Shown here piece by piece: positions 9,713 to 20,330 of a DNA stretch of 64,000 nt. The notes beneath the pieces are model-generated. The model had not been told where the DNA came from. It saw only the letters and a list, made by a program, of their open reading frames with translations, and made no database searches. The first letter of the stretch is position 1, and every line of letters starts with the position of its first letter. Origin of the DNA: Lepiota brunneoincarnata (Eukaryota > Basidiomycota > Agaricomycetes > Agaricales > Agaricaceae); assembly GCA_023014365.1 (NCBI GenBank), contig JAEBUN010000017.1, forward strand, positions 62,001 through 126,000, written 5' to 3'. Position numbers and translations under genes: made by a program.

Positions 9713-12282
9713 GGGAGTGGCCGGTCTTCTCCAACTTGGAGATGCACGAGGCTCTGCGCGCGTGCTCCTCTCTGTCCTCACCCGGTCCGGACCACGTTAC
9801 GTGGACGCACCTCAAGTCCGTTCTGGCGGGCCCGACGGTCACCCGTTTGGTCTGTCGGATCGCTGATGCCTGCATGGAGTGCGGGCATTGGCCTCGTCAC
9901 TTTAAGGAGAGCGTGTCGGTTATCATACCGAAGCCTGGCAAGCCCTCCTATGCCACTCCGAAGGCGTTCAGACCGATCGTCCTTCTCAATACTCTCGGTA
10001 AACTTATCGAGAAAATGATCTCGCGCCGCTTGCAGTTTGAGGCTGTCAAGTTCGGCATGTTCCATCCGAACCAGTTCGGCGGTGTGATCCAGCGGTCCAC
10101 CGAAGATGCTGGTGCCTACCTTGTGCACCTTGTCCGTGCCGGGTGGGCCCGCGGGTTGAAGACGAGTGTTCTTGCCTTCGACATCGCACAGTTCTTCCCA
10201 TCCCTGAACCATGGGATGCTTCTCGCGGTTCTGGCTTGACAAGGGTTCTCCCCTTGTGTGGGCCGGTTCTTCGCTTCTTATCTCACGGGGAGGTTTACCA
10301 GCTATGCCTGGAACTCCTTCCTGTCTGAACTGTTCCGGGCGGAGGTGGGGATGGGCCAGGGGTCTGCCCTCTCACCCGTCCTGTCCGGCCTCTACTTGGC
10401 CCCGGCCATGTATATCATCGAGCGAAGGCTCCCTCAACCGGGCCTTTCGCTCCTGTCTTACGTCGACGATGGCACTATCGTGGCGCAGGCCTGGGACTTG
10501 GACGCTAACTGCGTCCTACTCCGCAGATCTTACGAGGTTGTCCATGACACCTTTACTCGGTTCGCACTGGTCGTGGAGCACGATAAGTCCGAGCTCTTCC
10601 ATTTCTCACGGGATCGTTCCGGCGCGAACCCCCCGGTGGACTTGGGCTTTCCCCCGTTCACCGGCGCTACCCCTCTTCGACCCAAGACCTATTGGAGGTA
10701 CTTGGGTTTCTATTTCGATCGTGCCCTTACGTTTAAGGAGCATGTTCGCTTCTATTCTACTAAGGCTATTTCCACGGTCAAGGCCATGGGAATGCTTGGT
10801 AATTCCGTCCGGGGGCTTCTACCTGACCAGAAGCGCCTTCTATATCGGTCGTGCGTGGTTCCTATAGCCACGTACGGCTTTCGCCTGTGGTATTACCGGG
10901 GCGCCAGGTGTAAGGGCACGTTGGACCACCTTCGCCGGATGCAGCGGCGGGCTGCACTCTGGATCACCGGCGCCTTCAGGACGTCACCCGATGGGGGGGT
11001 TGGGGCCATTGCGGGCCTGATTCCCATTCATCTCCATCTCCGGAAGCTTCGTGACCGTGCTGAGCTGCGGTACGGCACGCTTGCTCTGGGCCATCCTGTT
11101 CGTGCCCTCCTTGGTTGGGGCTACAGCGGTGATCTCCGGTCCCACGTCCGGTCCATAGCCAGGCTCCCCCCCCGCGAGTTAATCAAGGTGAAGGGGCCTG
11201 TTGTCGACGCTAACCAGCGTCTTGCCGCCCTCGCTGGGCCCTTCGACGCGGTGGCGCCGGAGGCCTGGCCGGGGCGTCGCCTCTTGGACGTGTACCCGGC
11301 GCAGGTCCACTTCCACTCTTACGACCGTGGGGCGGAGGGCGCCCTTACGGCCCATGTCGCGGCTCTCGACCAGGTTCTGGCCCGGGCGCAGGCTGATCCG
11401 GGGGTTCTGGTGGCGGCGACGGACGCGAGTCTGCCGCCCCGCCGGGCCCACCAGGCGGTTTCGGCCGCCCAGGTTTTCCAGGGGCTGGACTGCGTTCATG
11501 CGGTTCGGCTTCCGGGGGGAAAGGTTACGGCTCCCGAGGCCGAGCTTTTCGCCATCCGGCTGGCGGTGTCCAAGGCAGTTTCTGTCGCGGGCGCCGCTGG
11601 TCTCGTCTTGTTCACTGACTCGATGGCCTCGGCCAGACGGGCGGTGGACCCGTCGGTGCACTCCGCCCAGGGTCATTCCTTGGCGGTCTGCCGCCTTCTT
11701 GCTGGGTGGTTTGCCGGGGGTCCGGCCCACTCGGTCCACTTCTGGGAGATCCCTTCGCGTGCGAAGTGGCCTTTCCATACTCAGGTGCACGACTTCGCTC
11801 GGTCGTTGCCTCCCGTTGGGGTAGGGGCTCGTCCCCAGGCCTCGCTTGACTACCTCCGGAAGGAGGAAGTACGGTCGTGTCAGGACCGCTGGATCGACTT
11901 GTTCCAGGATCCTGACCATCGCGGGCATGGTTTCCTCCAGCTCGCCAGGGATGATGACCGTCCCCTGCGGCCCACGTATCTCCACGGTGGTGCCTGGATC
12001 CCGCACGCTCACTCGGTGTCAGTAATGGCCCGGATGACGCGTGCTATTCTTAACCACGCGCCGATAGGGGGCTATCGGAGGCGTTTTTTCCTGCAGGAGG
12101 ATTATTCCTGTCGCTGCGGGTTTTGGGAGGAGACTCGTGAGCATGTGTTTCGGAGCTGCCCCAGGCACTCCATGGCGGGGGTCCCGGCTACGGTTGAGGC
12201 TCTCATAGCTTTCCTCGAGGCGTCCCCGACCGCGTTCGCGTTCGCTGAGAGGGCCGGGCCCCCCCCGGGGGGTATCGGCTAG
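9713..12282 (+). pseudogene. ORF2 of A3 (RT to tail) with one premature stop
   Basis: The frame is open from the start of the element to 10236, has TGA at 10237-10239, and resumes in the same frame to the normal stop at 12280-12282. The equivalent codon in A1 is CGA, so the stop is a single C-to-T change at a CpG. RT (YVDD), RNase H and the Cys/His tail are otherwise complete. The endonuclease and the first part of the linker are missing. Confidence 0.88.
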
Positions 12283-12651
12283 TAGCTCTGCCTGGCGCCC
12301 GGTTGGGCCCGGGCCGGGGCATTGGTTATTCCCCCGCTGTCTTCGGGCGGCGTGTAGGGATTTACGTGGGAATTGACCCCTAACCCCCGATAAGGGGGGG
12401 GACCTCGCTCCGGTTCGGTTCCTGTGCCGCGCGCTGGGCGGCAGCCGTCTTCCCGCCTCCGTTCGTTCGGGGCGGCTTCGTCCTGGGCATGGGGAAACGC
12501 ATGCCCGCATCCGCGGTCACGCGTTGTATGTACAGATACCCCGTAGTGTACGGCTCGGTCGTTTGTACTGTAGTACGTTGCTGCGCACGGCCTCCCTACG
12601 CGGCCCGTGTAATAAATTGGAGATTTAAAAAAAAAAAAAAAAAAAAAAAAA
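9713..12651 (+). mobile_element. LINE-A copy A3, 5' truncated
   Basis: Plus-strand LINE beginning inside ORF2 (REWPVFSDLEM region) and running through the 3' UTR to poly(A) 12627-12651. Its 5' end joins the truncated 5' end of A1. The sequence after the tail (AGAGGGCAGGGAGTC) belongs to copia fragment C1. No duplication linking the two flanks is visible, so its original target cannot be reconstructed here. Confidence 0.88.
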
Positions 12652-13490
12652 GAGGGCAGGGAGTCTTGTGACATGTCCTGGGCCTTGTTGGCATGGTTCC
12701 TGGGCCGTCTAGAGCGCGATTTTGACGTGTTTTCGCGTGCATCCTTCTGGGCATCCAAAAAGGAGTAGCACTTGAGCAGTGTGTGGCCAGGCTTGTCACA
12801 AAATTCGCATTTCCCGGATGAAGGAGTGGGTGCAGAGCGTGTTGCCAGTGCCTGGGAGGAGCCTGCAGTGTCCCCAGCACGTCTACGACATTGAATATCC
12901 TCTGTGACGAAAGCCTGGTGCACAGAAGCCTTGTCAAGTTTGTCCATGAGCAGGAGGGAAGAGGTGAATGAGGAGAATTCCTCAGCAGGGAGGGCTCTAA
13001 TGAGAGCCATAGAGGCCAGTTCTTCATCCAGCTGGGCTAGTGTGAATCCAGAGGGGCGGAGATTCGCGATTTTTCGAGTATTTTCGTCCACCCTGTTCAT
13101 CAGAGCCTGCAGGGACTCGTCCTCTTGCTTCCTGATGCTGAATAAGTCGTCATACGCGTTAAAACGCGTCCCAGCACGCTTTTGGAGGTGTATTTGCTCT
13201 AGGGCCTTCCACATCTTCACAGGATCATCCTGAATCGAGTTGAAATGGATCCTTTGGTCAGGTTCCACCATTAGAAACAGCCAGCCAGCTGCCTTGTCCG
13301 CTTTAGCCTCCCAAGCTTCCTTAGCCTGATATTCTTCTTTGGTGGGGGGAGATGAGAGTGAGGGACTTAGCATAGAACCAGATACCACTCTCCACAGCCC
13401 AGAAGCTCGAAACCACGCCTCCATCTCTCCAGACCATGTGGGGTAGTTGGAAGCGTTCAATTTGTCGAAATGGGGAGTGCTGGAAGCCAT
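12652..13490 (-). pseudogene. Copia gag (UBN2-type) 5' part, truncated
   Basis: Starts at ATG 13490 (MASSTPHFDKLNASNYPTW), a typical copia gag N-terminus, about 55 nt after the primer binding site. Residues about 75-200 match the UBN2/retrotran_gag type. A CCHC knuckle (CEFCDKPGHTLLKC) follows. The frame is cut at 12652 by the A3 poly(A). Remaining length is about 280 codons. Confidence 0.85.
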
Positions 13491-13544
13491 TGGGAGAGGC
13501 AGAAATGAGTGAAAGGGTAAAAACGCGTTTTGAAGCTGTTATAG

Positions 13545-13560
13545 CCCGGGGCCCATAACC
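13545..13560 (-). other. Primer binding site of C1, half-tRNA type
   Basis: Directly after the LTR the minus strand reads GGTTATGGGCCCCGGG. This is complementary to the anticodon stem-loop region of initiator tRNA-Met, the cut-tRNA primer known for Drosophila copia, and not to a tRNA 3' end. The match is from memory of tRNA-iMet and was not checked against this genome. Confidence 0.65.
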
Positions 13561-13929
13561 TGTTGAAGCAGGAGCGTTGGGGGACTGGTAAGGAGTCCTA
13601 ACAGCGAAGGAACGAGTGTATTACGCGAAGGGAACGACTAGAAACGAAAGGAACAAGCTGTGGACAGCTATGAGAGACTAGAGTGGAGATAGAACTAACT
13701 ACTCACCTGTGGACAGCTGTGAGAGACTGGAAGTCCCAAAAGCGTCCACAGGTGCAAGACCATGTCTAGATCACATGACTAGCTACCAAAAGCGTCCAGG
13801 CCTATCTACAAGTCCACAAACACAACAACAAACAAGTGGGACTGTTCAGAGCACAATGAGACAAGTGCACACTGCTCACCACAGGAGTGCATATAGCACA
13901 TCCTGGCATGTTACAGGGCACTCCTAACA
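13561..13929 (-). repeat. LTR of copia element C1 (369 bp)
   Basis: Read on the minus strand it begins TGTTAGGAGTGCCC and ends CTGCTTCAACA, the usual TG...CA ends. It contains two copies of a TGTGGACAGCT-TGAGAGACT motif (about 13659 and 13707 on the plus strand), which could be enhancer-type repeats. Only this LTR is present, so age cannot be read from an LTR pair. Confidence 0.8.
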
Positions 13930-14318
13930 GCAAACGGGGGCGTGAGGGCAGGGGCAGTCAGCGGGGGTGGAGGCAATGGACGGTCTGTGGTTGGGTGTTG
14001 GTTATTCCCCCGCTGTCTCCGGGCAGCATGTAGGGATTTACGTGGGAATTGACCTCTAACCCCCGATAAGGGGGGGGACCTTGTCTCGGCTTTGTTCCCG
14101 CGCTGCGCGCTGGGTGGTAGCCGTCTTCCCACCTCCATTCATTTAGGGCGGCTTCGTCCTGGGCATGGGGAAACGCATGCCCACATCTGCGGTCATGCGT
14201 TGTATGTACAGATACCCTGTAGCTTATGGCTCAGGTTGTACCGTAGTTAGTAGCTGCACGCGGCCTCCCTATGCGGCCTGCGTTATAAATTGGAGATTTA
14301 AAAAAAAAAAAAAAAAAA
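13930..14318 (+). mobile_element. LINE-A remnant A4 with a possibly inverted 5' piece
   Basis: Positions 13997-14318 are LINE-A 3' UTR in plus orientation ending in poly(A) 14300-14318. The 67 bases just before (13930-13996) match ORF1 in minus orientation (the zinc-knuckle region). A short inverted 5' piece joined to a 3' piece is what twin priming gives, though here the two source regions lie about 4 kb apart in the element. It could also be two unrelated fragments. Confidence 0.65.
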
Positions 14319-14869
14319 TGAGTCGGGCCCAGAACCACCGGAAGCACCAAATCAAGCCCCAGATCCATCCCAACCTCCAAAAGAAACTGGGTGATCCCCG
14401 GATGTGAGACCCGATTTGGATCCCACTGCTCCGAGTGGCAATTGAAGTCACCCGCCATGTAGGTCATGGCAGGCAGAGAATCCCCCAGCCCCTGAAGGGC
14501 CAGTATGGCGGTGTGACGGTCGTCTGAGTAGACGTTCATAAGATTATAGGTGTGCCCCCCTTGCCACAGGAACACAACCATAATATCGCGGTGATCGACT
14601 AAATCCCTCCAGAGGGACGGTCGCAGCATCTTCAGCCTCGAGTGGACATAAGCCAACACTCACTGGGACGAATCACCCAGCTGAGGGTTCCATATGCACA
14701 CCCACTCCAGATGGAGCGGGGCACCCACAACATTCTCACCGTCCCTAGAGACAGTAGAGGGAGCCTTACGGAGGTTTCGCCAAGGAGGCTCCTGCACGAA
14801 AAAGACATCGAAATCATTTTTATACAACTTGAGATAAGAGTCCAGCAGAATGTAGTTACGGTTTACACA
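14319..14869 (-). pseudogene. LINE endonuclease fragment B2 (family B-like)
   Basis: The minus strand encodes the start of an ORF2-type protein (NRNYILLDSYLKLY, VQEPPW, VYSDDRHT, AGDFNCHSEQWDP), an APE-like endonuclease clearly diverged from family A. The frame ends in the A4 tail at 14319 and is interrupted near 14660. It is joined at 14870 to the 5' end of A5. Assignment to family B is an inference, because no B copy in the window covers this region for comparison. Confidence 0.65.
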
Positions 14870-15945
14870 TCCCTTCTTATACTTCAACCGTCAACAACTT
14901 GCTTGCACAGCCACAGCCTTCCCCTACATCATCCTCTGCAACAAGCTCTATTGTCCTGATCACTGATCTTAAAGTCCTACACACATGCCTCCTAGGTCTA
15001 CTTGCTCCACTCAGGGGGCGGGAGCTCCCCCGCCGGCGGATCCTTCGTTGCCGGACCCTCTCGCCATGGCTCCAACCCGCACTCAGGCTGCCCCCCTCAG
15101 CACCTCCCAACCCTGCTACAGCTCTGCGTTGCAGGCTGCTGCCCCTGCTCCGGCTGCCGAGGCCCCCAAAAGGCCTTGCGAGTCCGCCGTCTACCCGGAT
15201 GACGCCCTGGTGACCCCCTGTCCCAAGCGCACCTGTACGCCCGAGCCCTCCGCCCCTCTGAGGCAGGAGCTCGACCTCGAATCGGTCTCCGGTTCCTCCA
15301 GGATGGCCGTTGATCCTGGAGCCAAGCCGTCCCCCGGCCCTGCCTTCATGGGGGAGGAGGAGGATCCCGAGTTTGTCCCCAACTTCCTTGCCCTTTCCCG
15401 CAATCCCACGGATGCAGAGGGTGAGGCTGGGATTGTGGCGGACGCTCTCGACATGGTGGCGCTGTGGCTGGAGAGAGCTAAGCGCGCCAAACTTTCTGAC
15501 AGCGGCAGCGCGGAGGTTGCCCGCTCCCTAGCCAGGCTCTTTCGCGAGGTGGAAGAGCATGACTGGGATGACATCCCCTTTCTAGAGGGCAAGCGCACCC
15601 AGAGGCTCCATGAGTGGGCCTCCGAGGTGTATGGTCCGTCCAGGCCAAGCACCCCTACCCCTGCACAAGGGAAGGGCAAACGGCCAGACTCTGCTGCTCT
15701 TGCTGCCCCTGTCGGGGTAGCAGGCAGTATGCACACCCCCTTTCCTAGGGCCTCGGTGGCTCCTATGGAGGTGGATGGCGCTCCGCAGGAGGGTGGCTCG
15801 CACCGCACCCCTTGGGATGGTAACTTCCCCCTGCCTCCCACTCCAGCGGAGGATTTGGGACGTTTTCCTGCTGGGTACGTGCGGCCTGCGCCTACTCAGC
15901 AATTCTTCAGGAACCTGGCCTATACTGGGTTGGGCAATCCTGTTC
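14870..15945 (+). mobile_element. LINE-A copy A5, 5' portion only
   Basis: Begins with the family-A 5' end (TCCCTTCTTATACTTCAAC, compare 18019 and 40724), followed by a 115-nt 5' UTR and ORF1. It breaks at 15945 where the poly(T) of A6 starts. Its continuation is not found on the far side of A6 (29075), so A6 is not a simple insertion in A5 as now arranged. Confidence 0.82.
14985..15945 (+). pseudogene. ORF1 of A5, N-terminal half
   Basis: Starts at ATG 14985 (MPPRSTCSTQGAGAPPP), the ORF1 start shared by all copies. About 320 codons of the Pro/Ala-rich N-terminal half are present up to ...RNLAYTGLGNPV, after which the frame runs into A6 sequence. The zinc knuckles are missing. Confidence 0.85.
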
Positions 15946-18018
15946 TTTTTTTTTTTTTTTTTTTTTTTAAATCTCCAATTTATAACGCGGGCCACGTAGG
16001 GAGGCCGCGTGCAGCTACTAACTACGGTACAACCCGAGCCGTAAGCTACAGGGTATCTGTACATACAACGCGTGACCGCGGATGCGGGCATGCGTTTCCC
16101 CATGCCCAGGACGAAGCCGCCCCGAACGAACGGAGGCGGGAAGACAGCCGCCGCCCAGCGCGCGGCACGGGAACCAAACCGGAACGAGGTCCCCCCCCTT
16201 ATCGGGGGTTAGGGGTCAATTCCCACGTAAATCCCTACACGCCGCCCGAAGACAGCGGGGGAATAACCAACGCCCCAGCCCGGACCCGGCCAGGCGCCAG
16301 GCAGAGCCACTAGCCGATACCCCCCGGGGGGGGCCCGGCCCTCTCAGCGAACGCGAACGCGGTCGGGGACGCCTCAAGGAAAGCAATGAGAGCCTCGACC
16401 GTAGCCGGGACTCCCGCCATGGAGTGCCTAGGGCAGCTCCGAAACACATGCTTACGAGTTTCCTCCCGAAACCCGCAGCGACAGGAATAATCTTCCTGTG
16501 GGAAAAAGCGCCTCCGATAGCCCCCTATCGGCGCGTGGTTAAGAATAGCGCGCGTCATCCGGGCCATCACTGACACCGAATGAGCGTGCGGGATCCAGGC
16601 ACCACCGTGGAGATACGTGGGCCGCAGGGGACGGTTGTCGTCCCTGGCGAGCCGGAGGAAACCATGCCCGCGATGGTCAGGATCCTGGAACAAGTCAATC
16701 CAGTGGTCCTGACACGACCGTACTTCCTCCTTGCGGAGGTAGTCAAGCGAGGCCCGGGGATGAGCCCCTACCCCAATGGGAGGCAACGACTTCGCAAAGT
16801 CGTGCACCTGGGTGTGGAAAGGCCACTTCGCACGCGAAGGGACCTCCCAGAACTGAACCGAGCGGGCCGGACCCCCGGCAAACCACTCGGCGAGAAGGCG
16901 GCATACCGCCAAGGAATGACCCTGGGCGGAGTGCACCGACGGGTCCACCGCTCGCCTGGCCGAGGCCATCGAGTCGGTGAACAAGACAAGACTGGTGGCA
17001 CCCTCGACAGAAACTGCCTTGGACACCGCCAGCCGAATGGCGAAAAGCTTGGCCTCGGGAGCCGTAACCTTCCCCCCCGGAAGCCGGACCGCATGGATGC
17101 AGTCCAGCCCCCGGAATACTTGGGCGGCCGAAACCGCCTGGTGGACCCGGCGGGGCGGCAGACTCGCGTCCGTCGCTGCCACCAGAACCCCCGGATCAGC
17201 CTGCGCCCGGGCCAGAACCCGGTCGAGAGCCGCGACATGGGCCGCAAGGGCGTCCTCCGCCCCACGATCGTAAGAGTGGAAGCGGACCCGCTCAGGGTGC
17301 ACATCCAAGAGACGGCGCCCCGGCCAGGCCTCCGGCGCCACCGCGTCGAAGGGCCCAGCGAGGGCAGCAAGACGCTGGTTAGCGTCGACAACAGGCCCCT
17401 TCACCTTGATGAGCTCACGGGGAGGGAGCCTGGCTATGGACCGGACGTGGGACCGGAGATCACCGCTGTAGCCCCAGCCAAGGAGGGCACGAATGGGGTG
17501 ACCCGGAGCAAGCGTGGCGTACCGCAACTCGGCACGGTCACGAAGCTTCCGGAGATGGAGATGAATGGGGATCAGGCCCGCAATGGCCCCAACCCCCCCA
17601 TCGGGCGACGTCCTGAAGGCGCCAGTGATCCAGAGTGCAGCCCGGCGCTGCATCCGGCGGAGGTGGTCCAGAGCGCCCTTACACCTGGCACCCCGGTAAT
17701 ACCACAAGCGAAAGCCGTATGTGGCAATAGGAACCACGCACAACCGATACAGAAGGCGCTTCTGGTCTGGCAGAAGCCCCCAGACGGAATTACCAAGCAT
17801 CCCCATGGCCTTGACCGTGGAAATAGCCTTAGTAGAATAGAAGCGAACATGCTCCTTAAACGTAAGGGCACGATCGAAATAGAAACCCAAGTACCTCCAA
17901 TAGGTCTTGGGCCGTAGAGGGGTAGCGCCAGTGAACGGGGGAAACCCCAAGTCCACCAGGGGATTCTCACCGGAACGATCCCGTGAGAAATGGAAGAGCT
18001 CGGACTTATCGTGCTCCA

Positions 18019-18134
18019 TCCCTTCTTGGACTTCAACCACCACAAACTCGCTGCACAGCCACGGCCTACCCCTACTCATCGTCTTATACAATGAGCTCTA
18101 GTGGTCTGATCCTCGATCTTAAAGTCTAACGCGC
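18019..18134 (+). promoter_or_regulatory. LINE-A 5' UTR, presumed internal promoter
   Basis: The 116 bases between the element's 5' end and the ORF1 ATG are conserved in A5 (14870-14984), A6 (29074-28965, minus) and A12 (40723-40839): TCCCTTCTTGGACTTCAAC, a Ser/Leu-codon-rich stretch, then GATCTTAAAGTC shortly before ATGCCTCC. LINEs need a promoter inside the transcript, so this is the likely place. No recognised box is visible. Confidence 0.5.
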
Positions 18135-20330
18135 ATGCCTCCTAGGTCTACTTGCTCTTCTCAGGGAGCGGGGGCGCCCCCGCCGGCGGATCCTTCGTCG
18201 CCGGACCCCCTCGCTATGGCTCTTTCTCGCACTCAGGACGCCCCCCCCGGCTCCTCTCGACCTGGCTACAGTTCTGCATCGCAGGCTGCCGCCCCTGCTC
18301 CGGCTGCCGAGGCCCCCAAAAGGCCTCGCAAGTCCGCCGTCTACCCGGATGACGCCCCGGTGACCCCTCGCCCTAAGCGCACCTGCACGCCCGAGCCCTC
18401 CGCCCCTCTGAGGCAGGAGCTCGACCTCGAATCGGTCTCCGGTTCCTCCAGGATGGCTGTCGACCCTGGAGTCGAGCCGTCCCCCGGCCCCGCTTTCCCG
18501 GGGGAGGAGGAGGATCCCAAGTTCGTCCCCACCTTCCTCGCCCTTTCCCGCAGTCCTGCGGATGCAGAGGGTGAGGCTGGGATCGTGGCGGACGCTCTCG
18601 ACGTCGTCGCGCTGTGGCTGGAGAGAGCCAAGCGCGGCAACCTTTCTGCAGGCGGCAGCGCGGAGGTCGCCCGCTCCCTGGCCAGGCTCTTTCGCGAGGT
18701 GGAAGAGCAGGACTGGGACGATATCCCCTTCGAGGAGGGCAAGCGCACCGTGAGGCTCCATGAGTGGGCCTCTGAGGTGTATGGTCCGTCCAGGCCGGGC
18801 ACCCCTACCCCTGCGCAAGGGAAGGGCAAACGGCCGGACTCTGCTGCACCCCCCGCTCCTGTTGGGGTGGCGGGCAGTATGCACGCCCCCTCTCCTAGGG
18901 CCTCTGTGGCTCCTATGGAGGTGGATGGCGCTCCTCAAGCGGGTGGCTCACGCCGCACCCCTTGGGAGGGTAACCTCCCCCTGCCTCCTGCTCCGGCGGA
19001 GGATTTGGGGCGTTTCCCTGCTGGGTATGCGCGGCCCGCGCCTACTCAGCAATTCTTCAGGAACCTGGCCCGTACGGGGTTGGGCAATCCTGTCCCAGTG
19101 GCTTGTAACCCCGGCGCGGGGCAGCGGCCATCTCGCATCAGGGCGGCGCAAGCCGCCAATGTCCCTCCGCTGTCGGCGGCGGACAGGGCTCGGTTGGCTG
19201 CGAGGCCTCCCCCCGGTCCCCCCCCTCCGCGCGTCAACTTGGCTACCAAGCCTCGTTCCCCGCCCCGCTCCTATGCGGCTGCGGCTGTCTCGTCCCCGTC
19301 GGGTCTTGTCGACCTGGCGCGTGCTCTCCCGGGGCTGCCTTCTCACAAGGTAGTCTCGTTCCATCGGCAGGCAGCAGCCGCCCAGCAGCCACCCAAGGCC
19401 CCCAAGCCGAGGATGACTACATCCGGACCTTCGCGCAAGCAGGTCATGCTCACCCTCGCAGGGGGCGGTCTCCCGGTTAACCTGGGCCCCGTCGTCTGCG
19501 CGGAGATTCATCGGGTGGCGGCCGCCGCCCTGGCGTCTGCAGGCTCGCTCGTTCGTATCGAGTGGGTCCAGCAGATGGACTCACATGTAGCTTGCTACAC
19601 CACCGCCATGCCCAGTGAACTGGACATCGGCACCATCAGGAACGCTGTCCACGGCAATTGGCCCAATGCCGTCGTCGACGCGAACCTTCCTCGCTCGAAG
19701 AGCTACCTCAAGCTCCTCGACGCGCCTATGTTCCGGGGCGGGCAGCCCTGGCTCACGCCCGACAGGGTGGTCGAGGCCATGCAGCAATCTGTGTGGTCTG
19801 AGTATTTTGTGCTGGCCACCAGGCCGCGCATCGTCAAGAACTCGAGGGCCGCCGACACGGCCACCGTGTTCTTTGAGATCTGGGACTCCCAGCAGGGGTC
19901 CAACGCGAAGACGGTCTCGCGACGCGTCATCACTATCGACGGCACTCCGTGCAGGATCATCCCTGCGAAGGCCAACCCCAGTGTCCCCCTCTGCCAGCGC
20001 TGCTGGAAGTGGGGGCACCCTTCTCTAGCCTGCCGACGCGAGGCTATCCGCTGCTCCCACTGCGGCGGTCCGCATTCCCCGACCAACCATCGGGCGTTTG
20101 CGTCGTGTTGCAAGGGGCAGCCCAACCACAGGCCGCCCATTGCCCCCACCCCCGCTGACCGTCCCTGCCCTCACGCTCCCGTTTGCGTGAATTGTGGCGG
20201 CGCTCACGCTGCTTCGGCTTCGGCCTGCCCATTCTGGGCTCACCGCTTCGATCGGGAGTGGATTGAGCGCCGGTATGATTCTCCGGTAAGGGTTCGTTCC
20301 CCACCGCGTCAACCTCGCTTACCCCAATGA
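18135..20330 (+). CDS. ORF1 protein of A7 (gag-like nucleic-acid-binding protein)
   Basis: 731 codons. Residues 1-330 are Pro/Ala/Ser-rich with acidic patches and low complexity. Residues about 430-600 form a more regular domain (KQVMLTLAGGGLPVNLGP... to ...VFFEIWDSQQG) of the kind that in other LINE ORF1 proteins folds as RNA-binding. Three Cys/His clusters follow: C620-C623-H628-C633 (C-x2-C-x4-H-x4-C), a second from C640/C643 and a third from C684/C687 (CVNCGGAHAASASACP). Expected role is RNA binding and RNP assembly for target-primed reverse transcription. The TGA stop shares its first two bases with the ORF2 ATG (ATGA, 20327-20330). Confidence 0.93.
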   Translation: MPPRSTCSSQGAGAPPPADPSSPDPLAMALSRTQDAPPGSSRPGYSSASQAAAPAPAAEAPKRPRKSAVYPDDAPVTPRPKRTCTPEPSAPLRQELDLESVSGSSRMAVDPGVEPSPGPAFPGEEEDPKFVPTFLALSRSPADAEGEAGIVADALDVVALWLERAKRGNLSAGGSAEVARSLARLFREVEEQDWDDIPFEEGKRTVRLHEWASEVYGPSRPGTPTPAQGKGKRPDSAAPPAPVGVAGSMHAPSPRASVAPMEVDGAPQAGGSRRTPWEGNLPLPPAPAEDLGRFPAGYARPAPTQQFFRNLARTGLGNPVPVACNPGAGQRPSRIRAAQAANVPPLSAADRARLAARPPPGPPPPRVNLATKPRSPPRSYAAAAVSSPSGLVDLARALPGLPSHKVVSFHRQAAAAQQPPKAPKPRMTTSGPSRKQVMLTLAGGGLPVNLGPVVCAEIHRVAAAALASAGSLVRIEWVQQMDSHVACYTTAMPSELDIGTIRNAVHGNWPNAVVDANLPRSKSYLKLLDAPMFRGGQPWLTPDRVVEAMQQSVWSEYFVLATRPRIVKNSRAADTATVFFEIWDSQQGSNAKTVSRRVITIDGTPCRIIPAKANPSVPLCQRCWKWGHPSLACRREAIRCSHCGGPHSPTNHRAFASCCKGQPNHRPPIAPTPADRPCPHAPVCVNCGGAHAASASACPFWAHRFDREWIERRYDSPVRVRSPPRQPRLPQ

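Larger units (their letters stand above)
12652..13929 (-). mobile_element. Ty1/copia fragment C1: LTR, leader and 5' gag
   Basis: On the minus strand the order is LTR (13929-13561), primer binding site, short leader and gag from 13490. The element is cut at 12652 by the A3 tail, so pol and the 3' LTR are missing. The gag matches the second fragment C2 (33032-34226). Confidence 0.85.

Noticed and set aside
9203..10018. 271-codon ORF across the A1/A3 junction as a fusion gene
   Set aside because: It joins the antisense of ORF1 with a shifted frame of ORF2; neither part is a coding frame of the element.
12279..13490. 403-codon copia gag fused to LINE 3' UTR as a chimeric gene
   Set aside because: The frame only runs through the poly(A) and UTR of A3 by chance; the gag is simply truncated.
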